Positions 1 to 7,922 of a stretch of DNA of 15,816 nt are shown in pieces (position 1 is the stretch's first letter; the number at the start of each line of letters is the position of its first letter). The stretch covers positions 1-15,816 of the forward strand of contig JAJZQA010000016.1 of assembly GCA_021810985.1 (NCBI GenBank), written 5' to 3'. Made by a program: the position numbers and the translations under genes. The DNA is from Deltaproteobacteria bacterium (GTDB lineage: Bacteria > Desulfobacterota > Desulfuromonadia > Geobacterales > Geobacteraceae). The notes beneath the pieces are model-generated. The model ran no database searches. It had not been told where the DNA came from and worked only from the letters and a program-made list of their open reading frames with translations.

Positions 1-3000
1 CGCCTTCCCTGGGAATTCTTCGAGGCTGGTCATGGTCACGTCAACCGTTCCGTCAAGCCGGGCATCGATTCCAGACATCTTCACAAAGACCCGATCGCCG
101 AAGGCAACCTTGATCTTGACGTCGAGGTCGAGGGGCAGGGGGCGTTCCTTTTTCCGAACTGCGTCCACGACCACCACGTCTTCACTGGGACGGATAGGGG
201 GCGGAGTCTCCCTGCCGGCAACGGTGAGGTCGGATATTAGGAGGTCTCCGCGGACGGTTACCTTTTCCCTGTTTCCGGTAAAGTCGAAACGCGGGCTTCC
301 CTGGACCTGCAGTTCCGGGAGATAGACGAACTGAAATTGATTTCCCCGGACAGTTCCCTGATAGCTGACAGGTTTCCAGTCTTTGAGGAATACGGTCGCG
401 GCACCGTTGATGGTACCCTGGCCGGACCGGCCGGAATAGGAATCGACCGTGATCCGGTCGCGTTCGAAATGAGCAGCCAGCTTCAGGTCCGAGAGATGGA
501 TCCCGGCGCGGGGCAGGTAGAGGCCGGCGCGGCTGAGCAGCAGTGTCCCGCTCAGGTCCGGATTTTTCCAGGTGTTTCCGACCCGCAGCTTCAGCTCCAG
601 TTCGCCTTTGCTTTCCTGGATCATTCCGGGGAACAATGCCGACATTATCCCGTTTTCACGTACTTTTCCCTCAAGATTGCCCGTAACGGCCCCTTCGGGG
701 GTCATGGCCAGCGGCAGCCGGGCAGGAAGCGGCAGCCGGAAGCTCCCCTTGAGCTGACCGGTATCGGCGAGTTCCACGGCAACGGTGCCGTCGAGGGTCT
801 GGCCGTGCCAGTCCACGGACAGCGTTGCGCTGCGAAGGTCTGCGCGGATTTCCCCGCCTTTCTGCTGTCGGCGGAGAACCCCGCGGGCGATGTCCGCTTT
901 TGCCGTGAGCTGCAGCTGATTGCCGGGGAGCAGTTTGCCGGTGGTCCGGGCCGACAGCACCCCCTCCAGGGAGAGGCCTTCGGGGAGCCAGCCGCGGAAG
1001 ATTCCCGTATGTACATCATCCAGGCGGGCTTCGAAGTCTCCGTGATCGGGGAGCGTCAGTGTCTTCGGTACGTCCGTTGTCAGATTTGCCGTGAGTTTCC
1101 CCTGTGTCGCCAGGTCCAGATTTGCCACGGCGCGGATTTTTCCGCCGGTCGTTTCCAGGTTGACTGTTCCGCTGCGCAGTTGGGTGCGATAGCCGTTTGC
1201 GGTGAATGTTCCGGAAGCCTGGATGCTGCCGGATATGTTCGGCGAACCTTTGGGCGGCGCTGCCAGAGAGAGCGTCCCGGACGTGAGCCCGGTCAGCTTG
1301 AGTTCGGGAAACCAGATGCCTGCCCGGGCCAGGTTAATCTTCCGCCAGGTGGTGTTCAGGGCGAGACCCGGAGGGCTGCGAAACCACTCACCGCGAAGTT
1401 CTATTCTCTCTCCCGCACCGGCGCTCAGGACCAGGGGCGAGATAATTGCCCCCCGGGATGACAGCGTGAGGCGGGTGGCCTGCTCCATTCGCCAGGGTCC
1501 GAAGGTATCCCGGCCGGAGAGGGTGAGGATGTGTCCAGCCCAGGTGGAAGATGCGTACTTTCCTGCCAGCGAGGCCTTCAAGGAGGCCGCGGCTGAAGAA
1601 ATCTCCAGATCGATACGATGTCTGGCAAGGGTACCTGCGATGTCGAGCCGTGCCGAGTCTGCCTGAAAATTGTCATACCCCACGTTTCGTGCCGCAAGCT
1701 GGAGCTTCACTGCCTGTTCTTTCGTGCCGGAGAGGGCCGCGCTAAAGGATGCCGATTTGAGGCGCAGGGACTCCACTGACAAGGCCTTGGCGGTTCCCGT
1801 AATGTTTCCGCCGATTCGCCCGTCTCTCCGGAGGACTTCACCTGTCAGCCGGAGCTGGCCAGCCGTGCCGGGAACAAGCCCGCTCAGATCATCTGCTCGT
1901 AGTGCAAAGTTGATGCTTTTGGCGGTATTCCCCGAGGCACGGATGTCGAATCCTTTCCCCCTGAGCAGCAGTCGATCGATGATCAGCTCCTGATGGTCGA
2001 GGCGGGCTGCCAGTTCTCCGGTCAGCTGTCGCCCGCGGAGGTTGCTTGACAGCAGCTTTGCGGAGATTTTCCCGCGCAGGGGAGCTGATTCTGCTCTACG
2101 GATTTCCCCGTTCATGTCCAGGTTGATCACACCGTTCCAGTCGGGGGTGATGCGGGACGGGTTGAGATTTCTCCCGCGCAGGCCGGCGGAGAGGAACAGT
2201 CCGTCGCTCCATCGCACGGCGAGGTTTCCCGTGAGAGTACCCGCGAGCCAGGAGCCCTTGTCAAGAACCAGGGCGAGTCCTTTCCCGTTGCCGGAGAAAG
2301 TCCCTGCCAGGGAACCGGAACGCACGCCCTTGCCGCTGGTTGCGAGTTTGAGCGTTCCCCGGTAACTCTCGACGGTGCCGGTTAGATCGATGGTGCCGTC
2401 AAGGGGGGGAAGCGTCGGAACCTCCGTGGAAAGATCCAGTTTTTCGGCTAGCAGTTGCGCGGCAAGCGCCGGGCTTCGGCCGGCCAGGGAAATCTCGGCC
2501 TTGCCGGTCAATTTTCCTGGCCGGCCCGCTTCCGTCAGGGTCAGGTCGTTGACCCGCAGGGATTGCCGGGCAATACCGGCCGTCGCGGAGACGTGGATCG
2601 TCCGGTTTTTCGCTGAGGCCGCCATTGCCCAGATCCGGCCGGATGCCTGATCGGGTGCTTTCCCCGGGGCGAGTTCCGTGTGAACGAGTAAGCGGGAGAA
2701 ACCGGCAACCGGCTCCTTCGGTGCAATGGTCGCAAAGAGGTTCAAAAATGGTTTGCGGAAACTGAGGCCCGCATCCCCCTTAAGCGTACCTGCAGGAGCC
2801 CGGAGTATCAGTTTGGTGACCGCAAGCTGCCCGCCGTAGACGTCGACGCGCCCGCTCATTTCAGAAATTATCAGCGGTTCCGCGGAGTTCCTCCGGTAGG
2901 AAAGGTCGTGCAGGGTAAGTGACGAGATCCAGCCGTTCAAGCGGAGGGCACTGCCGGGCAGGGTCGGCCAGGAGAGGTCGAGTGGTTCATCTTTCTTCGG

Positions 3001-3330
3001 CCGCAGATCCTGGATGGCCACGCCCCTCAGGTCGAGTCTCTCTATGGCAAGGTTCCCGGTCAGCAGCATGCCGGGTTTCCACTGGAGGCGGAGCGAGCGG
3101 GCCTTGATGGCTATGAGCGGGGTTGCGACACTGGTCTGTTCGAGGCGCAGTTCGTCCAGCAGCCGGCCATCCAGTTTGCCGATTTCGAGCCGGGCTCCCG
3201 CGCTTTTCGCGGCTTTCTCCAGGAGAAACCGTGCCCCTTCGGTTGTGCCGAGCAGCCAGCCGCCGGCAATGACGGTTGCCATCAGGATGATGCAGAATAG
3301 CGCTCCAAGCCAGACGAAGGTCTTTTTCAT
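1..3330 (-). CDS. tamB: TamB-like translocation and assembly module protein (DUF490/AsmA-like), C-terminus cut by window edge
   Basis: The minus strand stays open from an ATG at 3330-3328 to base 1, giving 1110 codons with no stop. The N-terminus (MKKTFVWLGALFC...) is a single membrane anchor at about residues 5-28, followed by the TamB-like 'TTEGARFLLEKA' segment. The rest is long, repetitive and beta-rich, with phrases such as 'GNLAVRWSDGLF' and 'TGEVLRRDGRIG' as expected for the lipid-groove fold of TamB/AsmA proteins. Near the visible end 'FGDRVFVKMSGIDARLDG' matches the start of the conserved C-terminal DUF490 domain, so about 200-300 residues lie outside the window. Known family role: an inner-membrane-anchored periplasmic bridge working with TamA in outer-membrane protein insertion or lipid transport. 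The ATG overlaps the tamA stop (ATGA, 3330-3327), so translation is probably coupled. I am confident of the family; exact substrates are unknown. Confidence 0.92.
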   Translation of the reverse strand, partial: MKKTFVWLGALFCIILMATVIAGGWLLGTTEGARFLLEKAAKSAGARLEIGKLDGRLLDELRLEQTSVATPLIAIKARSLRLQWKPGMLLTGNLAIERLDLRGVAIQDLRPKKDEPLDLSWPTLPGSALRLNGWISSLTLHDLSYRRNSAEPLIISEMSGRVDVYGGQLAVTKLILRAPAGTLKGDAGLSFRKPFLNLFATIAPKEPVAGFSRLLVHTELAPGKAPDQASGRIWAMAASAKNRTIHVSATAGIARQSLRVNDLTLTEAGRPGKLTGKAEISLAGRSPALAAQLLAEKLDLSTEVPTLPPLDGTIDLTGTVESYRGTLKLATSGKGVRSGSLAGTFSGNGKGLALVLDKGSWLAGTLTGNLAVRWSDGLFLSAGLRGRNLNPSRITPDWNGVINLDMNGEIRRAESAPLRGKISAKLLSSNLRGRQLTGELAARLDHQELIIDRLLLRGKGFDIRASGNTAKSINFALRADDLSGLVPGTAGQLRLTGEVLRRDGRIGGNITGTAKALSVESLRLKSASFSAALSGTKEQAVKLQLAARNVGYDNFQADSARLDIAGTLARHRIDLEISSAAASLKASLAGKYASSTWAGHILTLSGRDTFGPWRMEQATRLTLSSRGAIISPLVLSAGAGERIELRGEWFRSPPGLALNTTWRKINLARAGIWFPELKLTGLTSGTLSLAAPPKGSPNISGSIQASGTFTANGYRTQLRSGTVNLETTGGKIRAVANLDLATQGKLTANLTTDVPKTLTLPDHGDFEARLDDVHTGIFRGWLPEGLSLEGVLSARTTGKLLPGNQLQLTAKADIARGVLRRQQKGGEIRADLRSATLSVDWHGQTLDGTVAVELADTGQLKGSFRLPLPARLPLAMTPEGAVTGNLEGKVRENGIMSALFPGMIQESKGELELKLRVGNTWKNPDLSGTLLLSRAGLYLPRAGIHLSDLKLAAHFERDRITVDSYSGRSGQGTINGAATVFLKDWKPVSYQGTVRGNQFQFVYLPELQVQGSPRFDFTGNREKVTVRGDLLISDLTVAGRETPPPIRPSEDVVVVDAVRKKERPLPLDLDVKIKVAFGDRVFVKMSGIDARLDGTVDVTMTSLEEFPGKA

Positions 3331-5108
3331 AGCTCGAACCCTACGGAGAAGTGGACGCGGAACGAGGGATTGTCCACGGCGATTTGCCGGGCCAGGTCCA
3401 GTTTGAGGGCGCCAATGGGGGTAAAATAGCGTATCCCCAGTCCCGCACCTTTGTAAAGGCGCAGGTTGTTGATTGCGTCGAAGGCATTACCAGCGTCGAA
3501 AAATGCCGCCAGAGCCCAGTCCCTGAATAGTCTCCGTTCCAGCTCCACGCTGGTGGTCAGGAGGTTCTTGCCGCCGATGACCTTGCCGGTTGCGTCCCGT
3601 GGGCCGAGAGACTGATAGGCATAACCGCGCACGCTTCGATCGCCTCCGGCAAAAAATCGCAGCGAGGCGGGCAGATCCTGGAGCGGATCGTTCTGAAAGG
3701 TTATTCCTCCCGTGATCCGGCTGATGAGGGAAAAGCGCCACGGCAGGGGGGTCACGGCACGGCCTTCCGCGATGAATTGGATGAGACCGGTGTCTGAGCC
3801 GAGAAACTGGTGCGTTCCGCGTGCCTCCAAAGTGTAGCCATAGCCTTTTCGCGGTCTGATGGGGTCGTCGAAATGTCGATGGCTGAAACGGATACCGGGG
3901 AGCACCAGGATCGAGGAAGAATTTTGCGCGCCAACAGTGAAATCCTCCCACTGGGGTTTCAGGTAAAGAGTAAGAAGCTGTTCGCGCTCGAGGGTCCGGT
4001 TCCAGGTACCTTCCAGGGAAACCAGGCGGTTCGTATAGGTATCGGTGTCTTCACGCTGCAGATTTACCTGGAGACCCAGGGATGATTTTATGTCCCGGTA
4101 TGACGGTGCAAGATAGCCGGCCGCGATTCCCTGGAGGCGCTCGGAAATTTTGATTTCGGCGTTCATCTCGTGGCCCAGCTGAAACAGGTTTACATCCTTG
4201 TAGCGGACGGTTCCCCGCGCACCGGTGTCGGTGCCGTAGCCGATGCCGGGGCGCAGGCGTCTGCGCGGCAGGGGAGTGAGTTGGGCGAGAACCGGCATGG
4301 TCGAGCCCTGAGCTTCTTCCCTTTCCGGGGTGAGGAGGACCCCTTTGAAACGGTCCGAGGAAGCGAGGTTGATCTGGGTCTGTCCCAGTTTCTTCTCGGA
4401 GAATATTTCGCCGCTCTTGTAATCAAGGTAGCGTTGCAGAAAGCGTTGCGGGTACTGCGGCGCGCCGGTAAATAATGTCTCTCCAAAGCGGTACTGGATG
4501 CCGGTGTCCAACTCTAGGGTGATCCGTGCGCTTGCTTCCGCACGGGAAACCAGAATTTCATGCACCGGAAATGAAGCGTCAAGGTAGCCCAATTCCCGGG
4601 CTCTTGACTGCAATCGCCCTTTGCCTCGTTCGTAGCTGCCGTGGTCGAGTCTGTCGCCCTTACGGAGGCGAAAGGCGTTGGCGATCCGTTTCAGTGCTCG
4701 TTCATCGGCACCGGGACCGCGGAGCCTGATCGTAACTTCCTGGATCGTGACCGGCGTTCCCGGAGTGACCTGTACCAGTAGTCGATATTCATTTTCGGCT
4801 GGTTTCCGCAGGACCGACTCCACCTTGGCATCGTAGTAGCCGAAAGGTTCCAGGGCTTCACGGACATTTTGCGGAATTTCATCACGAAACAGTTCGAGCC
4901 AGGGCAGATTCACCACATCGTCCTTCACCAGCCCCGGCGGGATGGCAAGCGCGGCCTGGACGTTTTCCCGGAGTTCATCTTCCACCCCGCTGATTTCGAT
5001 TTCCACGGGCTCTGCCGCGGCGATGCGGGGAAAGAGCAGGAGTGCCAGGCCGGATAGCAGCAGGAAGACTGTGCAATAGCCGATATGTCGCAGGAAAGCT
5101 TGTTTCAT
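3327..5108 (-). CDS. tamA: TamA-like outer-membrane assembly factor (Omp85/BamA family)
   Basis: This is a 593-residue protein with a clear signal peptide: MKQ, then a hydrophobic core (CTVFLLLSGLALLLF), then a likely cleavage after AAA-EP. Residues of about 25-280 look like POTRA domains ('VTIQEVTIRLRGPG', 'YRFGETLFTGAPQYPQRFLQRYL'). The remainder is a 16-strand-type barrel. The Omp85 loop-6 motif is present as VRGY at about residues 493-496, inside 'FFAGGDRSVRGYAYQSLGP'. The chain ends in the aromatic beta-signal 'FSVGFEL'. Known role: it pairs with TamB to insert outer-membrane proteins. The frame also opens at a TTG (5126), six codons upstream. I prefer the ATG at 5108 because it starts a standard signal peptide, although the nearest GAGG is about 12 nt upstream. 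The stop overlaps the start of tamB. Confidence 0.93.
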   Translation of the reverse strand: MKQAFLRHIGYCTVFLLLSGLALLLFPRIAAAEPVEIEISGVEDELRENVQAALAIPPGLVKDDVVNLPWLELFRDEIPQNVREALEPFGYYDAKVESVLRKPAENEYRLLVQVTPGTPVTIQEVTIRLRGPGADERALKRIANAFRLRKGDRLDHGSYERGKGRLQSRARELGYLDASFPVHEILVSRAEASARITLELDTGIQYRFGETLFTGAPQYPQRFLQRYLDYKSGEIFSEKKLGQTQINLASSDRFKGVLLTPEREEAQGSTMPVLAQLTPLPRRRLRPGIGYGTDTGARGTVRYKDVNLFQLGHEMNAEIKISERLQGIAAGYLAPSYRDIKSSLGLQVNLQREDTDTYTNRLVSLEGTWNRTLEREQLLTLYLKPQWEDFTVGAQNSSSILVLPGIRFSHRHFDDPIRPRKGYGYTLEARGTHQFLGSDTGLIQFIAEGRAVTPLPWRFSLISRITGGITFQNDPLQDLPASLRFFAGGDRSVRGYAYQSLGPRDATGKVIGGKNLLTTSVELERRLFRDWALAAFFDAGNAFDAINNLRLYKGAGLGIRYFTPIGALKLDLARQIAVDNPSFRVHFSVGFEL

Positions 5109-5140
5109 AGGGAGCGGAGGCCTCAACCTGCCGTAGTCTT

Positions 5141-5170
5141 GTTGCCGGAATGTGATACTACTCCGGCAAC
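5141..5170. promoter_or_regulatory. Perfect 9-bp inverted repeat flanking the putative tamA -10
   Basis: GTTGCCGGA (5141-5149) and TCCGGCAAC (5162-5170) are perfect reverse complements separated by 12 bases. No T-run follows on either strand, which argues against a simple intrinsic terminator. The position over a possible tamA promoter suggests an operator or a leader stem-loop. The function is inferred; the symmetry is seen directly. Confidence 0.5.
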
Positions 5171-5183
5171 GAACTTTTGTCTA
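5155..5183 (-). promoter_or_regulatory. Possible sigma70 promoter of tamA
   Basis: Read on the minus strand, TAGACA (5183-5178) is followed after 17 nt by TAGTAT (5160-5155), a fair -35/-10 pair for a transcript starting near 5148 and leading into tamA. The -10 lies in the loop of a perfect 9-bp dyad (5141-5170). The -10 matches consensus at only four of six positions, so this is tentative. The gene could instead be read only from the upstream phosphatase. Confidence 0.35.
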
Positions 5184-5198
5184 GGAGCCTGCGCAGGC
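5181..5198. repeat. CTAGGAGCCTG half-repeat plus 12-bp palindrome after the phosphatase gene
   Basis: CTAGGAGCCTG (5181-5191) is identical to the left arm of the hairpin that begins at 15525 in this window. It continues into the perfect palindrome GCCTGCGCAGGC (5187-5198), four bases past the phosphatase stop on the minus strand. It may be a decayed copy of the same dispersed element or a weak terminator stem. Confidence 0.35.
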
Positions 5199-5201
5199 AA
5201 A

Positions 5202-6038
5202 TCAGGGCACTTTTTCGAGGCGCGACAGTAACGCGAGCATGGCGCTGTTCCAGCCGTGTGGGCCAATTCCCTCAAATTTGCCCAGATTCGGCAGGGACAG
5301 AGCCGAATGGTGGCGGCCATCCGGCCTTTGCACCACCAGGGGAATATCTACGTTCTCTAGCATTGGCAGGTCATTGGGGCTGTCGCCGAGGGCAACCGTC
5401 TTGAGGGAGCCGTAGCGTGCCCGGAAGATTTCGACAAGAATTTTTACCGCTTTACCCTTGTCGTTGTCACCCAGGAGGTGCCAGTATACGCCCTGTGTCG
5501 TGAATAAACATCGGCCGCGGATGGCGCGGAAGAGCTTGGACTTTTCTTCCTCATTGCCCATGAAAAGAAACGGTTCGTCAAAATCCCTCTCTTTGGACAG
5601 GAGCGCTTCATGGGTGGATAAGCCGGTCAGCTTTGCCAGCTCAGCCGTGGATAAATCCCCAAATCCGGTGATGGGAAAACCTTCCGCTCTAAGTTCCGCG
5701 AGTGCCTTCCGCAGTTCGCGATAGGGGGTGCCGAGCCGGATTACCCGGTAGCCCGGTTCGATACCAGGCGAAAACCGCTCGAGAATGGTTTCGTCCGGAA
5801 AATAGCCCTCCGGGATAAAGATTCCACCGCCGTTTTCAGAGATAAACGGATGACGGTTGCCGATCTCGTCCCGGTAGTGCTCGATTTCCTTGCGGGTCTT
5901 GCTGGAACAGAGGATCAGCGGTATGGACGACTCCGCCATTTTCCGAAGAGCCGGTCGCGCCGCGGCAAAGGAATAGTTTTCGTCCAGGAGTGTCCCGTCG
6001 AGATCACTGAAGACGATGATTTTTTCTCCGGAACTCAT
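5202..6038 (-). CDS. mpgP: HAD-IIB phosphatase of the mannosyl-3-phosphoglycerate phosphatase family (probable glucosyl-/mannosyl-3-phosphoglycerate phosphatase)
   Basis: This is a 278-residue soluble protein with all four HAD motifs. Motif I is SDLDGT (D12 nucleophile, D14). Motif II is the SS in CSSKTR (45-46). Motif III is K194 or K196 in NDKGKAV. Motif IV is GDSPNDLPML (218-227). The family-specific 'ISENGGGIFIP' (66-76) and 'KERDFDEPFLF' (149-159) mark the mannosyl-3-phosphoglycerate phosphatase group of cap-type IIB HAD enzymes. Characterised members remove phosphate from mannosyl- or glucosyl-3-phosphoglycerate to give the compatible solute. With a GpgS homologue starting 2 kb away on the other strand, glucosyl-3-phosphoglycerate is the likeliest substrate here. 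That is inference; the sugar cannot be read from sequence. The start ATG overlaps the stop of the upstream DUF389 gene (ATGA, 6038-6035), so the two are probably translationally coupled. Sucrose-phosphate-phosphatase-type HADs are a less likely alternative. Confidence 0.85.
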   Translation of the reverse strand: MSSGEKIIVFSDLDGTLLDENYSFAAARPALRKMAESSIPLILCSSKTRKEIEHYRDEIGNRHPFISENGGGIFIPEGYFPDETILERFSPGIEPGYRVIRLGTPYRELRKALAELRAEGFPITGFGDLSTAELAKLTGLSTHEALLSKERDFDEPFLFMGNEEEKSKLFRAIRGRCLFTTQGVYWHLLGDNDKGKAVKILVEIFRARYGSLKTVALGDSPNDLPMLENVDIPLVVQRPDGRHHSALSLPNLGKFEGIGPHGWNSAMLALLSRLEKVP

Positions 6039-7687
6039 GGCATCTTCTCCTGTTCCGGGATCAGGGATACTTTTACCTTGGGAGTGTCCGGCGTTTTGCC
6101 GCGGTCAATGACCGTTGTAATGCGTTCCGGCGGGATGGCGGCTGTCTCTGTCAGATAACCCGCGATTGCCTGGGCCCGCGCCCGGGCAGCGCGAAGGTTT
6201 TTCGTCCTGTTTCCGGTGGATTCGGGGAAGGAGGTGATTGTAACCCGCAGCCGGGGTTCAGCGGCAAAGCGGGCTTTGGCCGAAAGTAGCGACTTTTTCA
6301 TCTCTTCACGCAGTTCTATTACGCCGGGGGAGAATAACAGTTCCGGGATGAAGGGAGTCGTGCGGATGCGCAGACGGACCCCGATTCCCAGGTCGGAGCC
6401 GATCATTCTCTCCAGCAGGAGGATCTGCCCTTCGTTGGGGGGGACGTCGGTTTGGAGGTGCAATTCGAGAGGGAATTCCGGATGCCGGCTGTTGATGCCG
6501 AAGGTGTACTCCGTGACGGTTGCTGGCGCGATGACGGCGTTGATCTTGGCTATTTCATCGTTCATCAGGCGCATTGTTTCCGTACGGGTGTCGCGAACTA
6601 TCTCCGCCGGTTGCCGCGCCTTTATGGATACCGGAACCAGACCCGGTTTCAGCGGCTCATCCTTCAGGCCGCCCGGTTGGACCTTCATCTGTTCTAATTG
6701 AAAGGCGATCGGGCGCCGCAGGTTTTCACCGAGGGTTTTTTCCGCACGTGCGATGTCCTTTTCGGAAAGGTATTTGGTGGTGGAGATGATGGCTTTGACC
6801 TGGAGCTTTCCTTCTTTATCCTCACTCTGGGTGAAAGAAGCCAACCGGGACAATCCTTCCCGGTCAAACTCTTTTTTCAGGGCCGTCTGAACCACTTTTT
6901 GCTGGCGTACCTGGGCCAGCGAGGTGTGGAGCGTGTAGACGAGAGGAATTGAAATGACGCCGATGACGGCCGCCAGGTAGATGATCCTCTTGCGCAGGGA
7001 GTTGCCGCCGAGATAAGAGTCGCTCGCCGGTGAGAAGCCATAATAGAATAGCACGGCGCAGGTGGCGAAGATAATAGCCACGAAGTTGGTGAAAAAAAGA
7101 AAGAACCCGCCGAGGAAGAATTTGAGGTTGCCGGTGCCGATGCCGAAGCCCGCCACGCTCAGGGGCGGAATGACCGCTGTGGCGATAGCGACGCCCGGCA
7201 CGATGGTGAGGTAGTTTTTCTTGGTGCAGATCGCCACCGCCCCGGCCACGCCGGCGAGGGTGGCGATAATGAGATCGTACAGGTTGGGCCGGGTCCTGGC
7301 GAGTATTTCGCTGGTGGCTTCCTGGAGGGGTGAAAGCCAGGCGGCGATAGCCGCGACCACCAAGGTCACGGCAACGCTTAGGGAAATCTTTTTCAGGGCA
7401 CTATGCCAGATGGTATTGTTGCCGGTAATAAAGGCGAAGCCGGAACTCAGGATCGGCCCCATGAGGGGGGAGATCAGCATGGCGCCGATGATCACCGGGG
7501 CGCTGTTGACGATGAGTCCGCAGAGAGCGATCAGGTTGGCGAGGCTCAGCAGGAGGAAGTATCCGGCGGAAACTTCCACATCCTGATACACTCCTTTTAT
7601 AACACTTTCGCGGTTGATCTGAGAAATTTGATCTTCCCGTTTCCGGGTAAAGTAACGGTGAAACGTGGTGAAAATACCGTTTGCCAT
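6035..7687 (-). CDS. DUF389 seven-helix membrane protein with OmpA-like C-terminal domain
   Basis: This is a 550-residue protein. After a short cytoplasmic N-terminus, about seven hydrophobic helices cover residues 40-256. They include the DUF389 hallmarks 'NSAPVIIGAMLISPLMGPI' and 'VPGVAIATAVIPPLSVAG'. A soluble region of roughly 280 residues follows. Its last 100 residues ('LLFSPGVIELREEM ... RVTITSFPEST ... NLRAARARAQAIAGYL ... IPPERI') follow the OmpA/MotB peptidoglycan-binding pattern, although the usual Asp of the TD motif is not obvious. Seven helices from a cytoplasmic N-terminus would put this tail in the periplasm, as an OmpA-like fold requires. I chose the ATG at 7687 (MANGIF) because GAGG lies 8 nt upstream; the ATG at 7750 has only a weak site. 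No biochemical function is established for DUF389. The stop overlaps the phosphatase start. Confidence 0.85.
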   Translation of the reverse strand: MANGIFTTFHRYFTRKREDQISQINRESVIKGVYQDVEVSAGYFLLLSLANLIALCGLIVNSAPVIIGAMLISPLMGPILSSGFAFITGNNTIWHSALKKISLSVAVTLVVAAIAAWLSPLQEATSEILARTRPNLYDLIIATLAGVAGAVAICTKKNYLTIVPGVAIATAVIPPLSVAGFGIGTGNLKFFLGGFFLFFTNFVAIIFATCAVLFYYGFSPASDSYLGGNSLRKRIIYLAAVIGVISIPLVYTLHTSLAQVRQQKVVQTALKKEFDREGLSRLASFTQSEDKEGKLQVKAIISTTKYLSEKDIARAEKTLGENLRRPIAFQLEQMKVQPGGLKDEPLKPGLVPVSIKARQPAEIVRDTRTETMRLMNDEIAKINAVIAPATVTEYTFGINSRHPEFPLELHLQTDVPPNEGQILLLERMIGSDLGIGVRLRIRTTPFIPELLFSPGVIELREEMKKSLLSAKARFAAEPRLRVTITSFPESTGNRTKNLRAARARAQAIAGYLTETAAIPPERITTVIDRGKTPDTPKVKVSLIPEQEKMP

Positions 7688-7782
7688 GCGTGGGACCTCA
7701 AAGGGGGAGAGAGCATCAATTCCGGCCGGTTTTACGGCTGGAAAATCCATGGATTTTGCTCTTTTGCCGGCTGTGTTTTCTC

Positions 7783-7798
7783 TGGTAGCAATATACCA
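7783..7798. promoter_or_regulatory. Operator-like dyad TGGTA-N6-TACCA over the DUF389 promoter
   Basis: TGGTA (7783-7787) and TACCA (7794-7798) are perfect inverted arms around six bases. They cover the minus-strand -10 box and the expected start point, where a repressor could sit. The arms are short, so chance is a real alternative. Confidence 0.3.
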
Positions 7799-7817
7799 TC
7801 AGGGTGGCTATCGTCAA
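7790..7817 (-). promoter_or_regulatory. Sigma70-type promoter for the DUF389-phosphatase unit
   Basis: The minus strand reads TTGACG (7817-7812), 16 nt, then TATATT (7795-7790), which is close to the sigma70 consensus in both boxes. Transcription would start near 7783, leaving a leader of about 95 nt before the ATG at 7687. Confidence 0.6.
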
Positions 7818-7823
7818 TACGGA

Positions 7824-7851
7824 TTGCAATCGGCTTTTTCATTGCTATACT
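7824..7851 (+). promoter_or_regulatory. Sigma70-type extended -10 promoter for the glycosyltransferase operon
   Basis: TTGCAA (7824-7829), 16 nt, then TATACT (7846-7851), preceded by TGC as in extended -10 promoters. The start point would be near 7858, giving a leader of about 150 nt before the gpgS-like ATG at 8011. Confidence 0.55.
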
Positions 7852-7900
7852 AATCTTTCCGGTCTTGGCAGCAGATTCCCGCCTGCTATTCTCCTCATCC

Positions 7901-7922
7901 GGCACGGTTGGTACAACCGGCC
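7901..7922 (+). other. Stem-loop in the leader of the glycosyltransferase operon
   Basis: GGC-A-CGGTTG (7901-7910), a three-base loop GTA, then CAACCGGCC (7914-7922) form a 9-bp stem with a single bulged A at 7904. No U-tract follows, so it is not a standard terminator. It may shape mRNA stability or be a chance hairpin. Confidence 0.35.

Noticed and set aside
337..1461. A 374-codon open frame on the plus strand
   Set aside because: It lies wholly antisense to tamB, whose minus-strand frame is continuous and has family motifs. The plus-strand translation is low-complexity, without recognisable domains or a good ribosome binding site.
1..3330. Possibility that the repetitive tamB region is a DNA-level repeat array
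   Set aside because: The periodic GGT/CCGG-rich phrases reflect a repeated beta-strand protein pattern; no exact tandem DNA repeat unit is visible.
7688..7750. Upstream ATG start for the DUF389 gene at 7750
   Set aside because: The upstream site is weak, whereas ATG 7687 has GAGG eight bases upstream and gives a natural cytoplasmic N-terminus.
7732..7842. A 36-residue minus-strand small ORF (MKKPIAIRIDDSHPDG...)
   Set aside because: Its ATG has no well-spaced Shine-Dalgarno sequence, and the DUF389 promoter (7790-7817) lies inside it, so a transcript from that promoter would not contain its start.
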